Shown here: in pieces, positions 40,956 to 49,587 of the stretch
How positions within the stretch are numbered: position 1 is the first letter of the stretch
How the letters are laid out: each line of letters opens with the position of its first letter
Assembly (NCBI RefSeq): GCF_001641695.1
Contig: NZ_LSEF01000089.1
Location: 76,395-140,394 of the forward strand
DNA from: Bradyrhizobium neotropicale
GTDB taxonomy: Bacteria > Pseudomonadota > Alphaproteobacteria > Rhizobiales > Xanthobacteraceae
DNA length: 64,000 bases
Direction: 5' to 3'
Translations under genes and position numbers: made by a program
Notes under the pieces: generated by a model
The model's database searches: none
What the model saw: the letters and a program-made list of their open reading frames with translations, nothing else
What the model was told of the DNA's origin: nothing

Positions 40956-41684
40956 ATGGATGTGATCCAAAGCCGCGCGTTCGAGTTCGCCGAGACGATC
41001 GACAAGCTTCCCGACACCACAGGTGTCCTTGACGCAATGGGCCGCATGCTCGGCCAATACGGCTTCGACTATTTTTGTTGCGCCTATGTCGCGCCTCTGC
41101 CGACCGAACCGGCGCGCGACGCCGTTCTCGCCGAACGGCTGCCGGCCGGCTTTCTGGATATGTACTCCGCGGAGCAGTTCGTGGGCGACGATCCGGCGCT
41201 GCGCCATTGCAGGACGACGCTTCGGCCGTTCCGCTGGTTCAGCGAAGCGCCGTACGATCCGGAACGGGAGCCGCGCGCTGTCGAACTCGTGCGACGCGCC
41301 AGCGACTTCGGTATGGTCGACGGTGTGATGGTGCCGGTCGCCTCACCCGCGGGCCGTATCGGCCATGTGTATTTCGGCGGGAGCAAAATCGATCTGCCGG
41401 AGCGCCAGCTGCCCGCTCTTCATCTGATGGCGCTCTATGCCTTCGACCGGACACTGAGGCTGGGCGGCCCGCCTGAGGCAGCGAAGCTCGCTCTGTCACT
41501 GCGTGAGCGCGAGGTTCTGACGCTGGCCGCGGTCGGGCGATCCACCCAGGAGATCGCCGACGCCTTGACCATCTCGGCGCGCACGGTGAAGGCGCACGTC
41601 AAGAGCTGCCGCAAGAAGCTCGGCGCGACGACCCGCACGCAGGCCGTGATGATCGCCATGCGCGACCGGATCATCGCGCCGTGA
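40956..41684 (+). CDS. LuxR family autoinducer-binding regulator (solo)
   Basis: A 242-residue LuxR protein: an N-terminal autoinducer-binding domain (to about residue 165, with FRWFSEAPYDPEREP and DGVMVPVASPAGRIGHVYFG) and a C-terminal GerE helix-turn-helix (LSLREREVLTLAAVGRSTQE, then ISARTVKAHVKSCRKKL). The W/Y/D residues of the acyl-homoserine-lactone pocket are partly visible. No luxI gene is nearby, so it is a LuxR solo. The start is ATG 40956. It may link population or plant signals to the neighbouring surface genes. Confidence 0.88.
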   Translation: MDVIQSRAFEFAETIDKLPDTTGVLDAMGRMLGQYGFDYFCCAYVAPLPTEPARDAVLAERLPAGFLDMYSAEQFVGDDPALRHCRTTLRPFRWFSEAPYDPEREPRAVELVRRASDFGMVDGVMVPVASPAGRIGHVYFGGSKIDLPERQLPALHLMALYAFDRTLRLGGPPEAAKLALSLREREVLTLAAVGRSTQEIADALTISARTVKAHVKSCRKKLGATTRTQAVMIAMRDRIIAP

Positions 41685-41690
41685 CCGATT

Positions 41691-41735
41691 CCATCATTCC
41701 GGGGCGCGCGTCGGCGCGAACCCGGAATCCATCTT
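41691..41735. repeat. Partial inverted-repeat element
   Basis: TCATTCCGGGGCGCG (from 41693) with AACCCGGAATCC resembles one end of the elements at 29474 and 32447 but lacks the rest. It lies in the convergent gap between luxR and the amidohydrolase gene. Confidence 0.5.
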
Positions 41736-41769
41736 CGCCAGGACGACGATGGTGTGCGTGGCAGCGCGC

Positions 41770-42645
41770 TCAGTCGGGGAAGCCGAACAGCTTCGCCGGA
41801 TTGTGCACCAGGATCTTTTCCAGCGTCCCCTGGTCCGGTGCATAGCGATACATCAGCTCGAGCAGGTCGGCGTCGTTCGGCGGCTGCTTCACCGAGACCG
41901 GATGCGGCCAGTCGCTGGCCCAGACGCAGCGGTCGATTGCTGCCTCAATATAGGTCCGCGCGATCGGGATCACGTCGTCCCAGGGTGGGCCGGCCTGCGA
42001 GGTCTTCTCGCCGAGCGACAGCATGACCCAGAAATTGCCCTTGGCGAGCAGCTCGAGCATCTTGCGCAGGTTGGGATCGTCCTTGCCGCGCGCGGGCTCG
42101 GGCCGCGCCATGTGGTCGATCAGCACGGGCACATCGAGGTTCTCGTACTTCGCAACGCTCGAGACGATGCCGTCCTTCTCGGGCTGGATCTTGACGTACC
42201 AGCCGAGCTCACGGATCCGCGCGATGGCGCGGGCGAAGTCCTGGTCCGAGAGCACGGCGCCGAGCTCCTGGCGGAAGCTGAAGCGTGCGCCGCGGACGCC
42301 GGCGTCATGCAGCTTTGCAAGATAGGCGTCGCTCGCCTCCGCGAACACCAGCGCGTTGGCGCAGCCGCGATAGTTCGGTCCCATGGCCGCGAGACCGTCG
42401 AGCACGACGGAATGGTCGGCGCCATAGGTCGTGGTCTGCACGATGATGCCGCGCTCGATGCCGAGCGCCTTGTGCATGCGCAGCGCCGCTTCCCAGGTCG
42501 CGCTCGGCATCTGATAGGCTGCGCCGGGGCGGATCGGATATTTGTCCAGCGGACCCAGCACGTGAAACTGGCTGTCGACGGTCTTCGGCGGCGGCGTCTT
42601 CACCGGGCGGCGCGGATTGGGGTCGAACGGCAGATAGGTCGGCAT
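41770..42645 (-). CDS. Amidohydrolase family protein (2-pyrone-4,6-dicarboxylate lactonase-like)
   Basis: A 291-residue metal-dependent hydrolase of the amidohydrolase-2 family. KTVDSQFHVLGPLDKYP at the N-terminus takes the place of the HxH segment, and LIDHMARPEP and CVWASDWPHPVSVK carry further active-site His and Asp. The closest family I recall is the PDC lactonases and related decarboxylases of aromatic degradation. The first His of the HxH site is Gln here (DSQFH), as in PDC lactonase-type enzymes with altered metal use. It is the last gene of the catabolic operon. Confidence 0.82.
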   Translation of the reverse strand: MPTYLPFDPNPRRPVKTPPPKTVDSQFHVLGPLDKYPIRPGAAYQMPSATWEAALRMHKALGIERGIIVQTTTYGADHSVVLDGLAAMGPNYRGCANALVFAEASDAYLAKLHDAGVRGARFSFRQELGAVLSDQDFARAIARIRELGWYVKIQPEKDGIVSSVAKYENLDVPVLIDHMARPEPARGKDDPNLRKMLELLAKGNFWVMLSLGEKTSQAGPPWDDVIPIARTYIEAAIDRCVWASDWPHPVSVKQPPNDADLLELMYRYAPDQGTLEKILVHNPAKLFGFPD

Positions 42646-42658
42646 GCGTAATGCTCCC

Positions 42659-43054
42659 TCAGTCAATCACGGCGGTGAAGTCGCACTGCACCAGCGCGCC
42701 GCCATCCATGTTGTCCATCGGCAGCGCGTGGCGCGCCGGGCGCGAATGCTCGTCCGGAAACATCTTGAGCCACTCGATATTCACGGGTCCGCGCTGCGAG
42801 CGGTCCTTCAGCCACACCGTCATCTTGATGATGTCGTCAGTCGTACCGCCGGCGGCCTCCACCGTCGCCTTCATATGCGCGAACATGTTGGCGCACTGCG
42901 CGTCCAGGCTCTCCGGCATCGCGCCGGTCGCGCCATCGCGGCCGAGGATCACACCGGACATCACGAGATTGCCGATGCGGCAGGCGTTCGGAATCGGGTT
43001 GGCATGCTTGAAGCCGCCGATATGGATGCTCTTGCGCCGCGTAGGACCGGTCAT
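42659..43054 (-). CDS. RidA family protein of the catabolic operon
   Basis: A 131-residue RidA-like protein (SIHIGGFKHANPIPNACRIG, then LDAQCANMFAHMKATVEAAG). In catabolic operons such proteins act as enamine/imine deaminases or tautomerases. ATG 43054; the 13-bp gap to the amidohydrolase gene supports co-transcription. Confidence 0.82.
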   Translation of the reverse strand: MTGPTRRKSIHIGGFKHANPIPNACRIGNLVMSGVILGRDGATGAMPESLDAQCANMFAHMKATVEAAGGTTDDIIKMTVWLKDRSQRGPVNIEWLKMFPDEHSRPARHALPMDNMDGGALVQCDFTAVID

Positions 43055-43080
43055 GGGCTCGCTCCCTTCAGTTTGTTGGT

Positions 43081-43884
43081 TCACACGAATTGGCACGACA
43101 CCGAGCCGAACCCGCCATAATCGGCATGGAAGGTGTCGCCGCGGCGGATGTCGACCGGCCGCGTGAACGAGCCCGCCAGCACGACCTCGCCGGCGGCGAG
43201 ATGTTCGTCATGCGGCGCGAGCCGGTTGGCGAGCCAGGCGATCCCGTTGGCGGGATGGTTGAGCACACCGGCGGCAAGCCCGGTCTCCTCGACCTCTCCG
43301 TTGCGAAACAGCAGCGCGCCGATCCAGCGCAGGTCCGCGTCCATGGGGCGGAACGGCCGGCCGCCCAGCACGAGCGCGGCGTTCGCCGCATTGTCCGAGA
43401 TCGTGTCCATGACCTTACGGGTCTTGCCGGTCTCGGGATCGACGCGATGCATGCGCGTCTCCAGGATCTCGAGCGCCGGCGTCACGTAGTCGGTGGCGTT
43501 GAGCACGTCGAAGATGGTGCAGTCCGGCCCGCGCAGCGGCGCCTTCAGGACGAAGGCAAGCTCGACCTCGATTCGCGGCGCGTGAAAACGGTCGAACGGG
43601 ATCGGACCGGCGTCGCCGTAGAACATGTCGGCGAACAGCACGCCGTAGTCGGGCTCGGCGATGCCGACCGCGTTCTGCATCGCTTTCGAGGTCAGGCCGA
43701 TCTTGTGGCCCTTGATGACGCGGCCGCGGCCGAGCTGAAGCTTCGTCCAGGCGCGCTGGATCGCATAGGCATCCTCGATGGTGATGCCGGGATAGTCCTT
43801 CGAAAACATCGGGATCAGCGCCTTGGTGCGCTCGGCCTCATCCAGGCGCGCGGCAAGGCGTTCGATCGTGGCGGCGTCCAGCAT
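43081..43884 (-). CDS. 2-oxo-hept-4-ene-1,7-dioate / 2-keto-4-pentenoate hydratase
   Basis: A 267-residue enzyme of the FAH superfamily, hydratase branch (HpaH/MhpD). It shows [34 protein letters not shown] (metal-binding Glu residues) and [17 protein letters not shown]. These enzymes add water to 2-oxo-4-enoates formed by meta cleavage. It begins 3 bp after the FAH gene stop. Confidence 0.86.
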   Translation of the reverse strand: MLDAATIERLAARLDEAERTKALIPMFSKDYPGITIEDAYAIQRAWTKLQLGRGRVIKGHKIGLTSKAMQNAVGIAEPDYGVLFADMFYGDAGPIPFDRFHAPRIEVELAFVLKAPLRGPDCTIFDVLNATDYVTPALEILETRMHRVDPETGKTRKVMDTISDNAANAALVLGGRPFRPMDADLRWIGALLFRNGEVEETGLAAGVLNHPANGIAWLANRLAPHDEHLAAGEVVLAGSFTRPVDIRRGDTFHADYGGFGSVSCQFV

Positions 43885-43887
43885 GGC

Positions 43888-44748
43888 TTAACTCTCCGCA
43901 GCCACTTTGTTGCAGAGCACGCCGATGCCGCGCGACTCGACCTCGACGACGTCGCCGAACTTGAGCCATCGTGGCGGATCAAACCGCGCGCCGGCTCCGG
44001 TCGGCGTGCCCGTCACGATCATGTCGCCGGGCTTCAGCGTGGCGAAGGTGGAGAGATAGGAGATCAGGAAATCGAACGGGAACATCAGCCGCTCGGTCGT
44101 GTCCTGCTGCCGCACCTCGCCGTTGACGCGCGTGACGATGTCGTGCGGACCGCGCGGATCGAGCTCGTCCGCCGTAACGATCCACGGACCGATGCTGCCG
44201 GAGCGATCGAAATTCTTGCCCTGCGTGACGTTGAACTTGCCGTGGCGCAGCCAGTCCCGCACCGTGCCCTCGTTGCACAGCGTCATGCCGAAGATATGCG
44301 ACCAGGCCTTTTCGCGCGGAATGTGACGGCCGCCCTGGCCGATCACGATGACGAGCTCACCCTCGTAGTCGAGCTGCTCCGACACGTTCGGCTTCTCGAT
44401 CGGCTGGCCGGAGCCCGTCATCGAGGACATGCTGCGCACGAACAGGCTCGGATATTTGGGCAGGTCGGAATTGTCTTTGTATTCCGCGTTGCGTTCGGCG
44501 TAGTTGACGCCGATGCACCAGAGCTTTTCCGGCGCAAGGATCGGCGGAAGCAGGACCAGGTCCTCGAGCGCGTAGTCGGGCTTTTGTCCGGCCACGGCTT
44601 CTTGCGCATCCGCCAGCGCATTCGCGGCGATCAGCGCCCTCACGTCGGAGAAGTCGCGGCCGATCCGCTTGCTCAGATCGACAACGCCGCCATCGACCGC
44701 CGCGCCGTAGCGCAGCTCGCCGTTCAAGAGATAGCTCAGCAGTCGCAT
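43888..44748 (-). CDS. Fumarylacetoacetate hydrolase family protein
   Basis: A 286-residue FAH-family protein with the core GVNYAERNAEYKDN, PSLFVRSMSSMTGSGQPI, DYEGELVIVIGQGGRHIP (metal ligands), and VTGTPTGAGARFDPPRWLKF near the C-terminus. Members hydrolyse, decarboxylate or isomerise oxo-acids of aromatic catabolism. I took ATG 44748 (MRLLSYLLNG). It pairs functionally with the hydratase that follows. Confidence 0.86.
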   Translation of the reverse strand: MRLLSYLLNGELRYGAAVDGGVVDLSKRIGRDFSDVRALIAANALADAQEAVAGQKPDYALEDLVLLPPILAPEKLWCIGVNYAERNAEYKDNSDLPKYPSLFVRSMSSMTGSGQPIEKPNVSEQLDYEGELVIVIGQGGRHIPREKAWSHIFGMTLCNEGTVRDWLRHGKFNVTQGKNFDRSGSIGPWIVTADELDPRGPHDIVTRVNGEVRQQDTTERLMFPFDFLISYLSTFATLKPGDMIVTGTPTGAGARFDPPRWLKFGDVVEVESRGIGVLCNKVAAES

Positions 44749-44806
44749 TGTCGTTCTCCAAAGATGTTCAGGCGGCATCGGTCCGCCGGCAGGCCCGACT
44801 GCGCGC

Positions 44807-45424
44807 TCAATCGGTCGATTTGGGAGTCTGGAAGACGGCGTGCAACGTCACGATCTCGCCGAGGCGGGCGTAGCGCGGTCCGCCGATGCGGGCGATCGGG
44901 TCGAGCGCCTCGGTCTCGACCTTGCCGTTGTTCACGAGGCCGTCGCGCAGGTGAAACATCACGACCTCGCCGACGATCAGCCGGCTGCGGGCCTCGCCGA
45001 ATTCGAGGCATTGCCGGAAGCGGCATTCCATCGCGACTGGCGCGGCCGTGAGCCGCGGCACCTTGATGCGCTCGCTGGGGTGCGTCTCGAGGCCGAGCTC
45101 CGCGACCTCGCTGACCTCGGGCGGATGCTCGACGGAGCTGTCGTGCACCGCATTCATCAGCGGCGTATCGGCGATATGGATGACATATTCCTCGGTGTCG
45201 AGGATGTTGTGCGCAGTGTCCTTGTAATCGGCGCCCTTGCGGCCGACGCTGATGGCGAGCATCGGCGGCTTCTGCGAGACGAAGGTGAAGGCGCTGAAGG
45301 GTGCGAGGTTGAGCACGCCGCTGCGCGACAGGCTGGTGACCCAGGCGATCGGGCGCGGCACCACGATGCCGGTCATCAGCCGGTAGATTCGCTCGGCGCC
45401 GAGATCGGCAGGATCGATCTGCAT
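44807..45424 (-). CDS. Flavin reductase family protein
   Basis: A 205-residue FMN-binding split-barrel protein (TGIVVPRPIAWVTSLSRSGV, NLAPFSAFTFVSQKPPM). It supplies reduced flavin to a monooxygenase or acts as a flavoprotein itself. No partner monooxygenase gene is in the operon, so its partner is elsewhere. It starts 3 bp after the receptor gene stop. Confidence 0.85.
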   Translation of the reverse strand: MQIDPADLGAERIYRLMTGIVVPRPIAWVTSLSRSGVLNLAPFSAFTFVSQKPPMLAISVGRKGADYKDTAHNILDTEEYVIHIADTPLMNAVHDSSVEHPPEVSEVAELGLETHPSERIKVPRLTAAPVAMECRFRQCLEFGEARSRLIVGEVVMFHLRDGLVNNGKVETEALDPIARIGGPRYARLGEIVTLHAVFQTPKSTD

Positions 45425-45427
45425 CGG

Positions 45428-46393
45428 TCAGTCAGCCCTGATGTTGGCCTTGCGCACGATCGGAATCCACTTGGCATCCTCGCGCTCCAGATAGGCCGTG
45501 AACTCGGCCGGCGTCATCGGAACCGCTTCCGCGCCGAGCTTGTCGAACTTGTCGACGACGCCGGGGTCCTTGAGGATCGCCACCAGGGCCTCATGGAGCT
45601 TGTCGACGATCGGCGCCGGCGTGCCCGCGGCCGCGAACACGCCGGTGAAGGTCTGGGCGTCGAAATCCTTGTAGCCGAGCTCGGCGAAGGTCGGCACGTC
45701 AGGCAGCGCCTTCAGGCGATGCGGGCTGGTGACGGCAAGTGCGCGGAACAGGCCGGTCTTGATGTATTGGAGGCTGACCGAAAGCTGGTCGAAGGCGAAC
45801 TGCACCTGGCCGCCGAGCAGGTCGTTGGTCGCCGGCGCATTGCCGCGGTAATGCGCGGTGACCCACTGCAGGCCGAGGGTCGACTGCATCAGTTCGCTGA
45901 GCAGATGGTTGGTGGTGCCGGGACCGGGCGAGGCCATGGTCAGCTTGCCGGGCTCGCGCTTGGCGAGGTCGAGAAACTCCTTCAGGTTCTGAGCCTGAAC
46001 CGAGGGATGAACCTCGAGCACCAGCGGCGTCATCGAGATGGTCGAAATGGGGAGGAAATCCCGCTTCCAGCTATAGGCGTCGCGCTTGTTGATTTCGGTC
46101 GCGAACAGCACCGGACCATTGGCACCGACGAACAGCGTGTAGCCGTCGTTCGGCGATTTCGCAAAAGCCTCGCCCGCGATCATGCCGCCCGCGCCGGCCT
46201 TGTTCTCGATGATGAAGGGCTGACCGAGCCGCTCCTGGAGCTTATCGGCGATGATGCGGGCTGCGCTGTCGACATTGCCGCCGGCCGGATAGGGCACGAT
46301 CAGCTTGACGTTGCGCGCCGGCCATTGCTGGCCCGACGCGGGCCCCGCCAGCATCGCCGCCGCCGCTGCCACGGCTATCCAGAACAATCTCAT
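45428..46393 (-). CDS. Tripartite tricarboxylate transporter substrate-binding protein (Bug/TctC)
   Basis: A 321-residue periplasmic binding protein with a signal peptide (residues 1-21, MLAGPASGQ) and the Bug family's KLIVPYPAGGNVDSAARII and GKLTMASPGPGTTNHLLSEL. It probably binds the carboxylate or aromatic acid the operon degrades. No TctA/TctB membrane genes are here, which is usual for orphan Bug genes. ATG 46393. It is first in the operon, divergent from iclR. Confidence 0.88.
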   Translation of the reverse strand: MRLFWIAVAAAAAMLAGPASGQQWPARNVKLIVPYPAGGNVDSAARIIADKLQERLGQPFIIENKAGAGGMIAGEAFAKSPNDGYTLFVGANGPVLFATEINKRDAYSWKRDFLPISTISMTPLVLEVHPSVQAQNLKEFLDLAKREPGKLTMASPGPGTTNHLLSELMQSTLGLQWVTAHYRGNAPATNDLLGGQVQFAFDQLSVSLQYIKTGLFRALAVTSPHRLKALPDVPTFAELGYKDFDAQTFTGVFAAAGTPAPIVDKLHEALVAILKDPGVVDKFDKLGAEAVPMTPAEFTAYLEREDAKWIPIVRKANIRAD

Positions 46394-46523
46394 CTCAGCC
46401 TCCCGCGGGCGGATCCGGAGGCCGCCCTCTTCTTCTAGAATTTCCATCGACGCGGCGCGCAGTGCCCGAGCGAACCCCAATCTGTCGATTCCGGACTTTA
46501 CCTGTCGACCGAATTGTGCGGTT

Positions 46524-46544
46524 CTTGTCCATATTATGGACAAG
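46524..46544. promoter_or_regulatory. Perfect palindromic operator overlapping the iclR start
   Basis: CTTGTCCATA (46524-46533) and TATGGACAAG (46535-46544) are perfect inverted arms with a one-base centre. The right arm includes the iclR start codon at 46536. This would be the IclR dimer site, and binding should block its own transcription or translation as well as act on the divergent operon. Confidence 0.7.
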
Positions 46545-47339
46545 ATACGCAAGCCCGCCAACAGCTCCGCGGAACCGCGACAGGGCGCTCAGGCGATCCG
46601 GCGCGCGCTCGCGGTGCTGCGCATTCTTGCCGCAGGCCGCGAGGACGGCGTGCCGCTGGCCGAGGTCGTGCAGGCGACCGGCCTCACCCGTCCGACCGTG
46701 CATCGCATCGTTCACGTGCTGATCGAGGAAGGCATCGTCGAACGGCACGGCAAGAGCGGCCGCTATGCGATCGGCAACCAGGTGCCCGAATTGGCGCTCG
46801 CCCGCCCGCGGCCCTCGCCGCTGCTGGTTGCGGCACGACCTTCGCTGCGTCGCGCATCCGCCGACATCGGCGATACGCTGTTCCTGACGGTGCGGACCGG
46901 AAATGACACGCTGTGCGTCGACCGCAGGATCGGCGCCTACCCGATCCAGGTGCTGTCGATCGAGGTCGGCGCGCGCCGGCCGCTCGGCGTCAGTAGCGCT
47001 GGCGTTGCGATCCTCGCCGCGATGGCTGCGCAGGACGCGCGAAGAATCGTCGCGGCCAACGAGAAGCGGCTCGATGCCTACCGGACCGGTGTCGCCACCG
47101 TGCTCGCCCAGGTCGCCGCGGCGCGGCGGCGCGGCTACAACCTGCGGGAAATCGGCCTCGTGCAGGGAACGAAATCAATCTCCATTTGGATCAAGACTCC
47201 GGACGGGCGGCCGGCGGCGGCGATGACGGTTTCCGCCGTGCGGACACGGCTCGGCCCCCGCCGCGAGCAGGAGGTCGTGGACATCCTGCAGCGCGAGGCC
47301 CGCATCATCGAGCAGAACATTCGGGACGGCGTGGCCTAG
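46536..47339 (+). CDS. IclR family transcriptional regulator
   Basis: A 267-residue IclR protein with an N-terminal winged helix (AIRRALAVLRILAAG, then LAEVVQATGLTRPTVHRIVH) and a C-terminal effector domain (GDTLFLTVRTGNDTLCVDRR, GVSSAGVAILAAM, KSISIWIKTPDGRPAAAMTV). ATG 46536 lies inside the palindrome. It is divergent from the Bug/flavin reductase/FAH/hydratase/RidA/amidohydrolase operon and probably controls it in response to its substrate. Confidence 0.9.
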   Translation: MDKIRKPANSSAEPRQGAQAIRRALAVLRILAAGREDGVPLAEVVQATGLTRPTVHRIVHVLIEEGIVERHGKSGRYAIGNQVPELALARPRPSPLLVAARPSLRRASADIGDTLFLTVRTGNDTLCVDRRIGAYPIQVLSIEVGARRPLGVSSAGVAILAAMAAQDARRIVAANEKRLDAYRTGVATVLAQVAAARRRGYNLREIGLVQGTKSISIWIKTPDGRPAAAMTVSAVRTRLGPRREQEVVDILQREARIIEQNIRDGVA

Positions 47340-47369
47340 CGCTGCGCGGCGTCACACCGCGCTGTCAAT

Positions 47370-47436
47370 GGGCTGACGCGGCGCGCCGATTTGTGGCACA
47401 ACGGCCGCCTCCGCCGATCGACCAACGAGGCCAAGC
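47370..47436 (+). promoter_or_regulatory. Candidate SAM-II-like riboswitch leader of metY
   Basis: The short leader contains CGCCGATTTG (47384-47393) and ACGGCCGC (47401-47408), with CGGCG and CGCCG able to pair around them, then AGGCCAAGC next to the start codon. SAM-II leaders of alphaproteobacterial methionine genes have a similar GAUUU and GGCCGC core and a pseudoknot ending near the start codon. The match is by eye only and not full. Confidence 0.35.
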
Positions 47437-48732
47437 ATGCCCGCGCCCAAGCCGCCTGCCTTTGAGACCCTGAGCCTGCATGCGGGCCAGCATCCCGATC
47501 CCGCAACTGGTGCCCGCGCGGTGCCGATCTACCAGACCACGTCCTATGTGTTCCAGGATTCCGACCACGCCGCGGCACTGTTCAACCTCGAGCGCGCCGG
47601 ACACATCTATACGCGCATCTCCAACCCGACCACCGGCGTGCTCGAAGAGCGGCTCGCGGCGCTGGAAGGCGGCGTCGGCGCGATTTGCACCGCGAGCGGC
47701 CAGGCGGCGATGCATCTCGCCATCGCGACGCTGCTCAATGCCGGCGACCACATCGTGGCATCGAGCTCACTCTATGGCGGCACCATCAACCTCCTCGCGC
47801 ACACGCTGCCGCGTTTCGGCATTACGACGACATTCGTGAAGCCGCGCGACCTTGACGCGTTCCGCTCGGCGATCAAGCCGAACACAAGACTCGTGATCGG
47901 CGAGACCATCGGCAATCCCGGCCTAGAGGTGCTGGACATCCCTAAGGTCGCGGCCATCGCGCATGACGCGAAGATCCCACTGCTGATCGACAACACGTTT
48001 GCCACGCCCTATCTCAGCCGGCCGATCGAGCTCGGCGCCGACATCGTGATGCATTCGGCCACCAAATGGATCGGCGGTCACGGCATCGCGATCGGCGGCG
48101 CCATCGTCGACGGCGGTCGCTTCGACTGGCGCGCGTCCGGCAAGTTCGGCGTGCTGACCGAGCCCTATGGCGGCTATCACGGCATCATCTTCGACGAGCA
48201 GTTCGGCACCGCCGCCTTCATCATGCGCGCCCGCACGGAAGGCCTGCGCGATTTCGGCGCCTGCCTGTCGCCGACCAATGCGTTCCAGCTCTTGCAGGGC
48301 GTGGAAACGCTCGGCGTGCGCATGGACCGCCACATGCAGAACACGCATCTCGTGCTGGAGGCGCTGAAGGCGAACAAGGCGGTGGACTGGGTGCTGCATC
48401 CTTCGCTGGAGGACCATCCCGACTATCAACTGGCAAAACAGCTGCTGCCGCGCGGCGCCGGCTCGATCGTCTCCTTCGGCATCAAGGGCGGCCGGGCCGC
48501 CGGCCGCAAGTTCATCGAACAGCTGCGCATGATCAGCCATCTCGCCAATGTCGGCGACGCCAAGACGCTGGTGATCCACCCGGCCAGCACCACGCATCAG
48601 CAGATGGATGCCGAGCGGCTCAAGGCCGCCGGCGTCGGCGAGGAGCTGGTGCGGCTGTCGGTCGGCATCGAGACGGCAAGCGACATCATCGACGATCTCG
48701 CCCAAGCCCTGCGCATCTCGCAAAAGGTCTGA
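47437..48732 (+). CDS. metY: O-acetylhomoserine aminocarboxypropyltransferase (sulfhydrylase)
   Basis: A 431-residue PLP enzyme of the Cys/Met metabolism family. It makes homocysteine (or methionine precursor) from O-acetylhomoserine and sulfide. It shows FETLSLHAGQHPDPATGARA, YTRISNPTTGVLEERLAALE, LLIDNTFATPYLSRP and the PLP-lysine motif SATKWIGGHG. The length is typical of MetY rather than of MetB/MetC. It is followed 4 bp later by a hydrolase gene, and preceded by a possible SAM-II leader. Confidence 0.93.
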   Translation: MPAPKPPAFETLSLHAGQHPDPATGARAVPIYQTTSYVFQDSDHAAALFNLERAGHIYTRISNPTTGVLEERLAALEGGVGAICTASGQAAMHLAIATLLNAGDHIVASSSLYGGTINLLAHTLPRFGITTTFVKPRDLDAFRSAIKPNTRLVIGETIGNPGLEVLDIPKVAAIAHDAKIPLLIDNTFATPYLSRPIELGADIVMHSATKWIGGHGIAIGGAIVDGGRFDWRASGKFGVLTEPYGGYHGIIFDEQFGTAAFIMRARTEGLRDFGACLSPTNAFQLLQGVETLGVRMDRHMQNTHLVLEALKANKAVDWVLHPSLEDHPDYQLAKQLLPRGAGSIVSFGIKGGRAAGRKFIEQLRMISHLANVGDAKTLVIHPASTTHQQMDAERLKAAGVGEELVRLSVGIETASDIIDDLAQALRISQKV

Positions 48733-48736
48733 TGCC

Positions 48737-49519
48737 ATGAAGCTCTCCGTCAACGGCGCCGAGGTGTTTGTCGCAACCGGCGGCCGCGAATTCGACAAGT
48801 CCCTCCCCGCGGTGGTGTTCATCCACGGCGCAGGCTTCGACCATTCGACCTGGGCGCTGCATACGCGCTGGTTCGCGCATCATGGTTTGGGCGTGCTGGC
48901 GCCGGACCTGCCCGGCCACGGCCGCTCGGCCGGCCCCTCGCTCTCCACCATCGCGGAGATGGCCGACTGGACCGCGGAACTGATCGACGCCGCCGGCGCG
49001 GCAACGGCGCATCTGATCGGTCACTCCATGGGATCGCTGATCTCACTGGAGACCGCGGCGCGACATCCCGACAAGGTGTCCGCGCTGAGCTTGATCGGCA
49101 CGGCCGCGACCATGACGGTCGGGCCGGATCTCCTGAAGGCCGCCGAAGCCAACGATCAGGACGCCATCGACATGGTCTCGATCTGGGGCCTCGGCTTCAA
49201 GGCCGAGCTCGGCGGCAGCCTCGCGCCGGGCCTGTGGATGCATGGCGGCGCGCAAGCGGTGCTCAGGGATTGCGAGCCAGGCGTTCTGTTCAAGGACTTG
49301 TCCGCCTGCAATTCCTACGCGAATGCGCTCGCTGCCGCAGCGAGCGTGAAGGTGCCGACCACGCTCGTCCTCGGCGAGCGGGACATGATGACTCCGGCCA
49401 AGGCGGGCAAGGCACTCGCGGCCGCGATCCCGCACGCGAAGACCGTGGTGGTGCCGGGCGCGGGCCACATGATCATGGCCGAGCGTCCCGACGAACTGCT
49501 GGCGGCGCTGAGGAACTGA
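48737..49519 (+). CDS. Alpha/beta hydrolase
   Basis: A 260-residue alpha/beta hydrolase with VVFIHGAGFDHSTW (oxyanion), the nucleophile elbow GHSMGS (about residues 94-99), the acid in LGERDMMTP and the histidine in GAGHMIM. It is similar to esterase/lactonase-like proteins such as the 3-oxoadipate enol-lactonase group; the substrate is unknown. The start, ATG 48737, is 4 bp after the metY stop, so the two are co-transcribed and it may assist sulfur or ester metabolism. Confidence 0.88.
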   Translation: MKLSVNGAEVFVATGGREFDKSLPAVVFIHGAGFDHSTWALHTRWFAHHGLGVLAPDLPGHGRSAGPSLSTIAEMADWTAELIDAAGAATAHLIGHSMGSLISLETAARHPDKVSALSLIGTAATMTVGPDLLKAAEANDQDAIDMVSIWGLGFKAELGGSLAPGLWMHGGAQAVLRDCEPGVLFKDLSACNSYANALAAAASVKVPTTLVLGERDMMTPAKAGKALAAAIPHAKTVVVPGAGHMIMAERPDELLAALRN

Positions 49520-49587
49520 GACGGATCAATCTTCCGCCTGATGCGTTGCGGTCAGACATCCCTGTGAAACTCAGAGGGAACTGACTC

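Noticed and set aside
43090-45051. A 653-codon plus-strand frame across the catabolic operon
   Set aside because: It runs antisense through three well-matched genes (hydratase, FAH, flavin reductase) and is His/Arg-rich in the way shadow frames of high-GC genes are.
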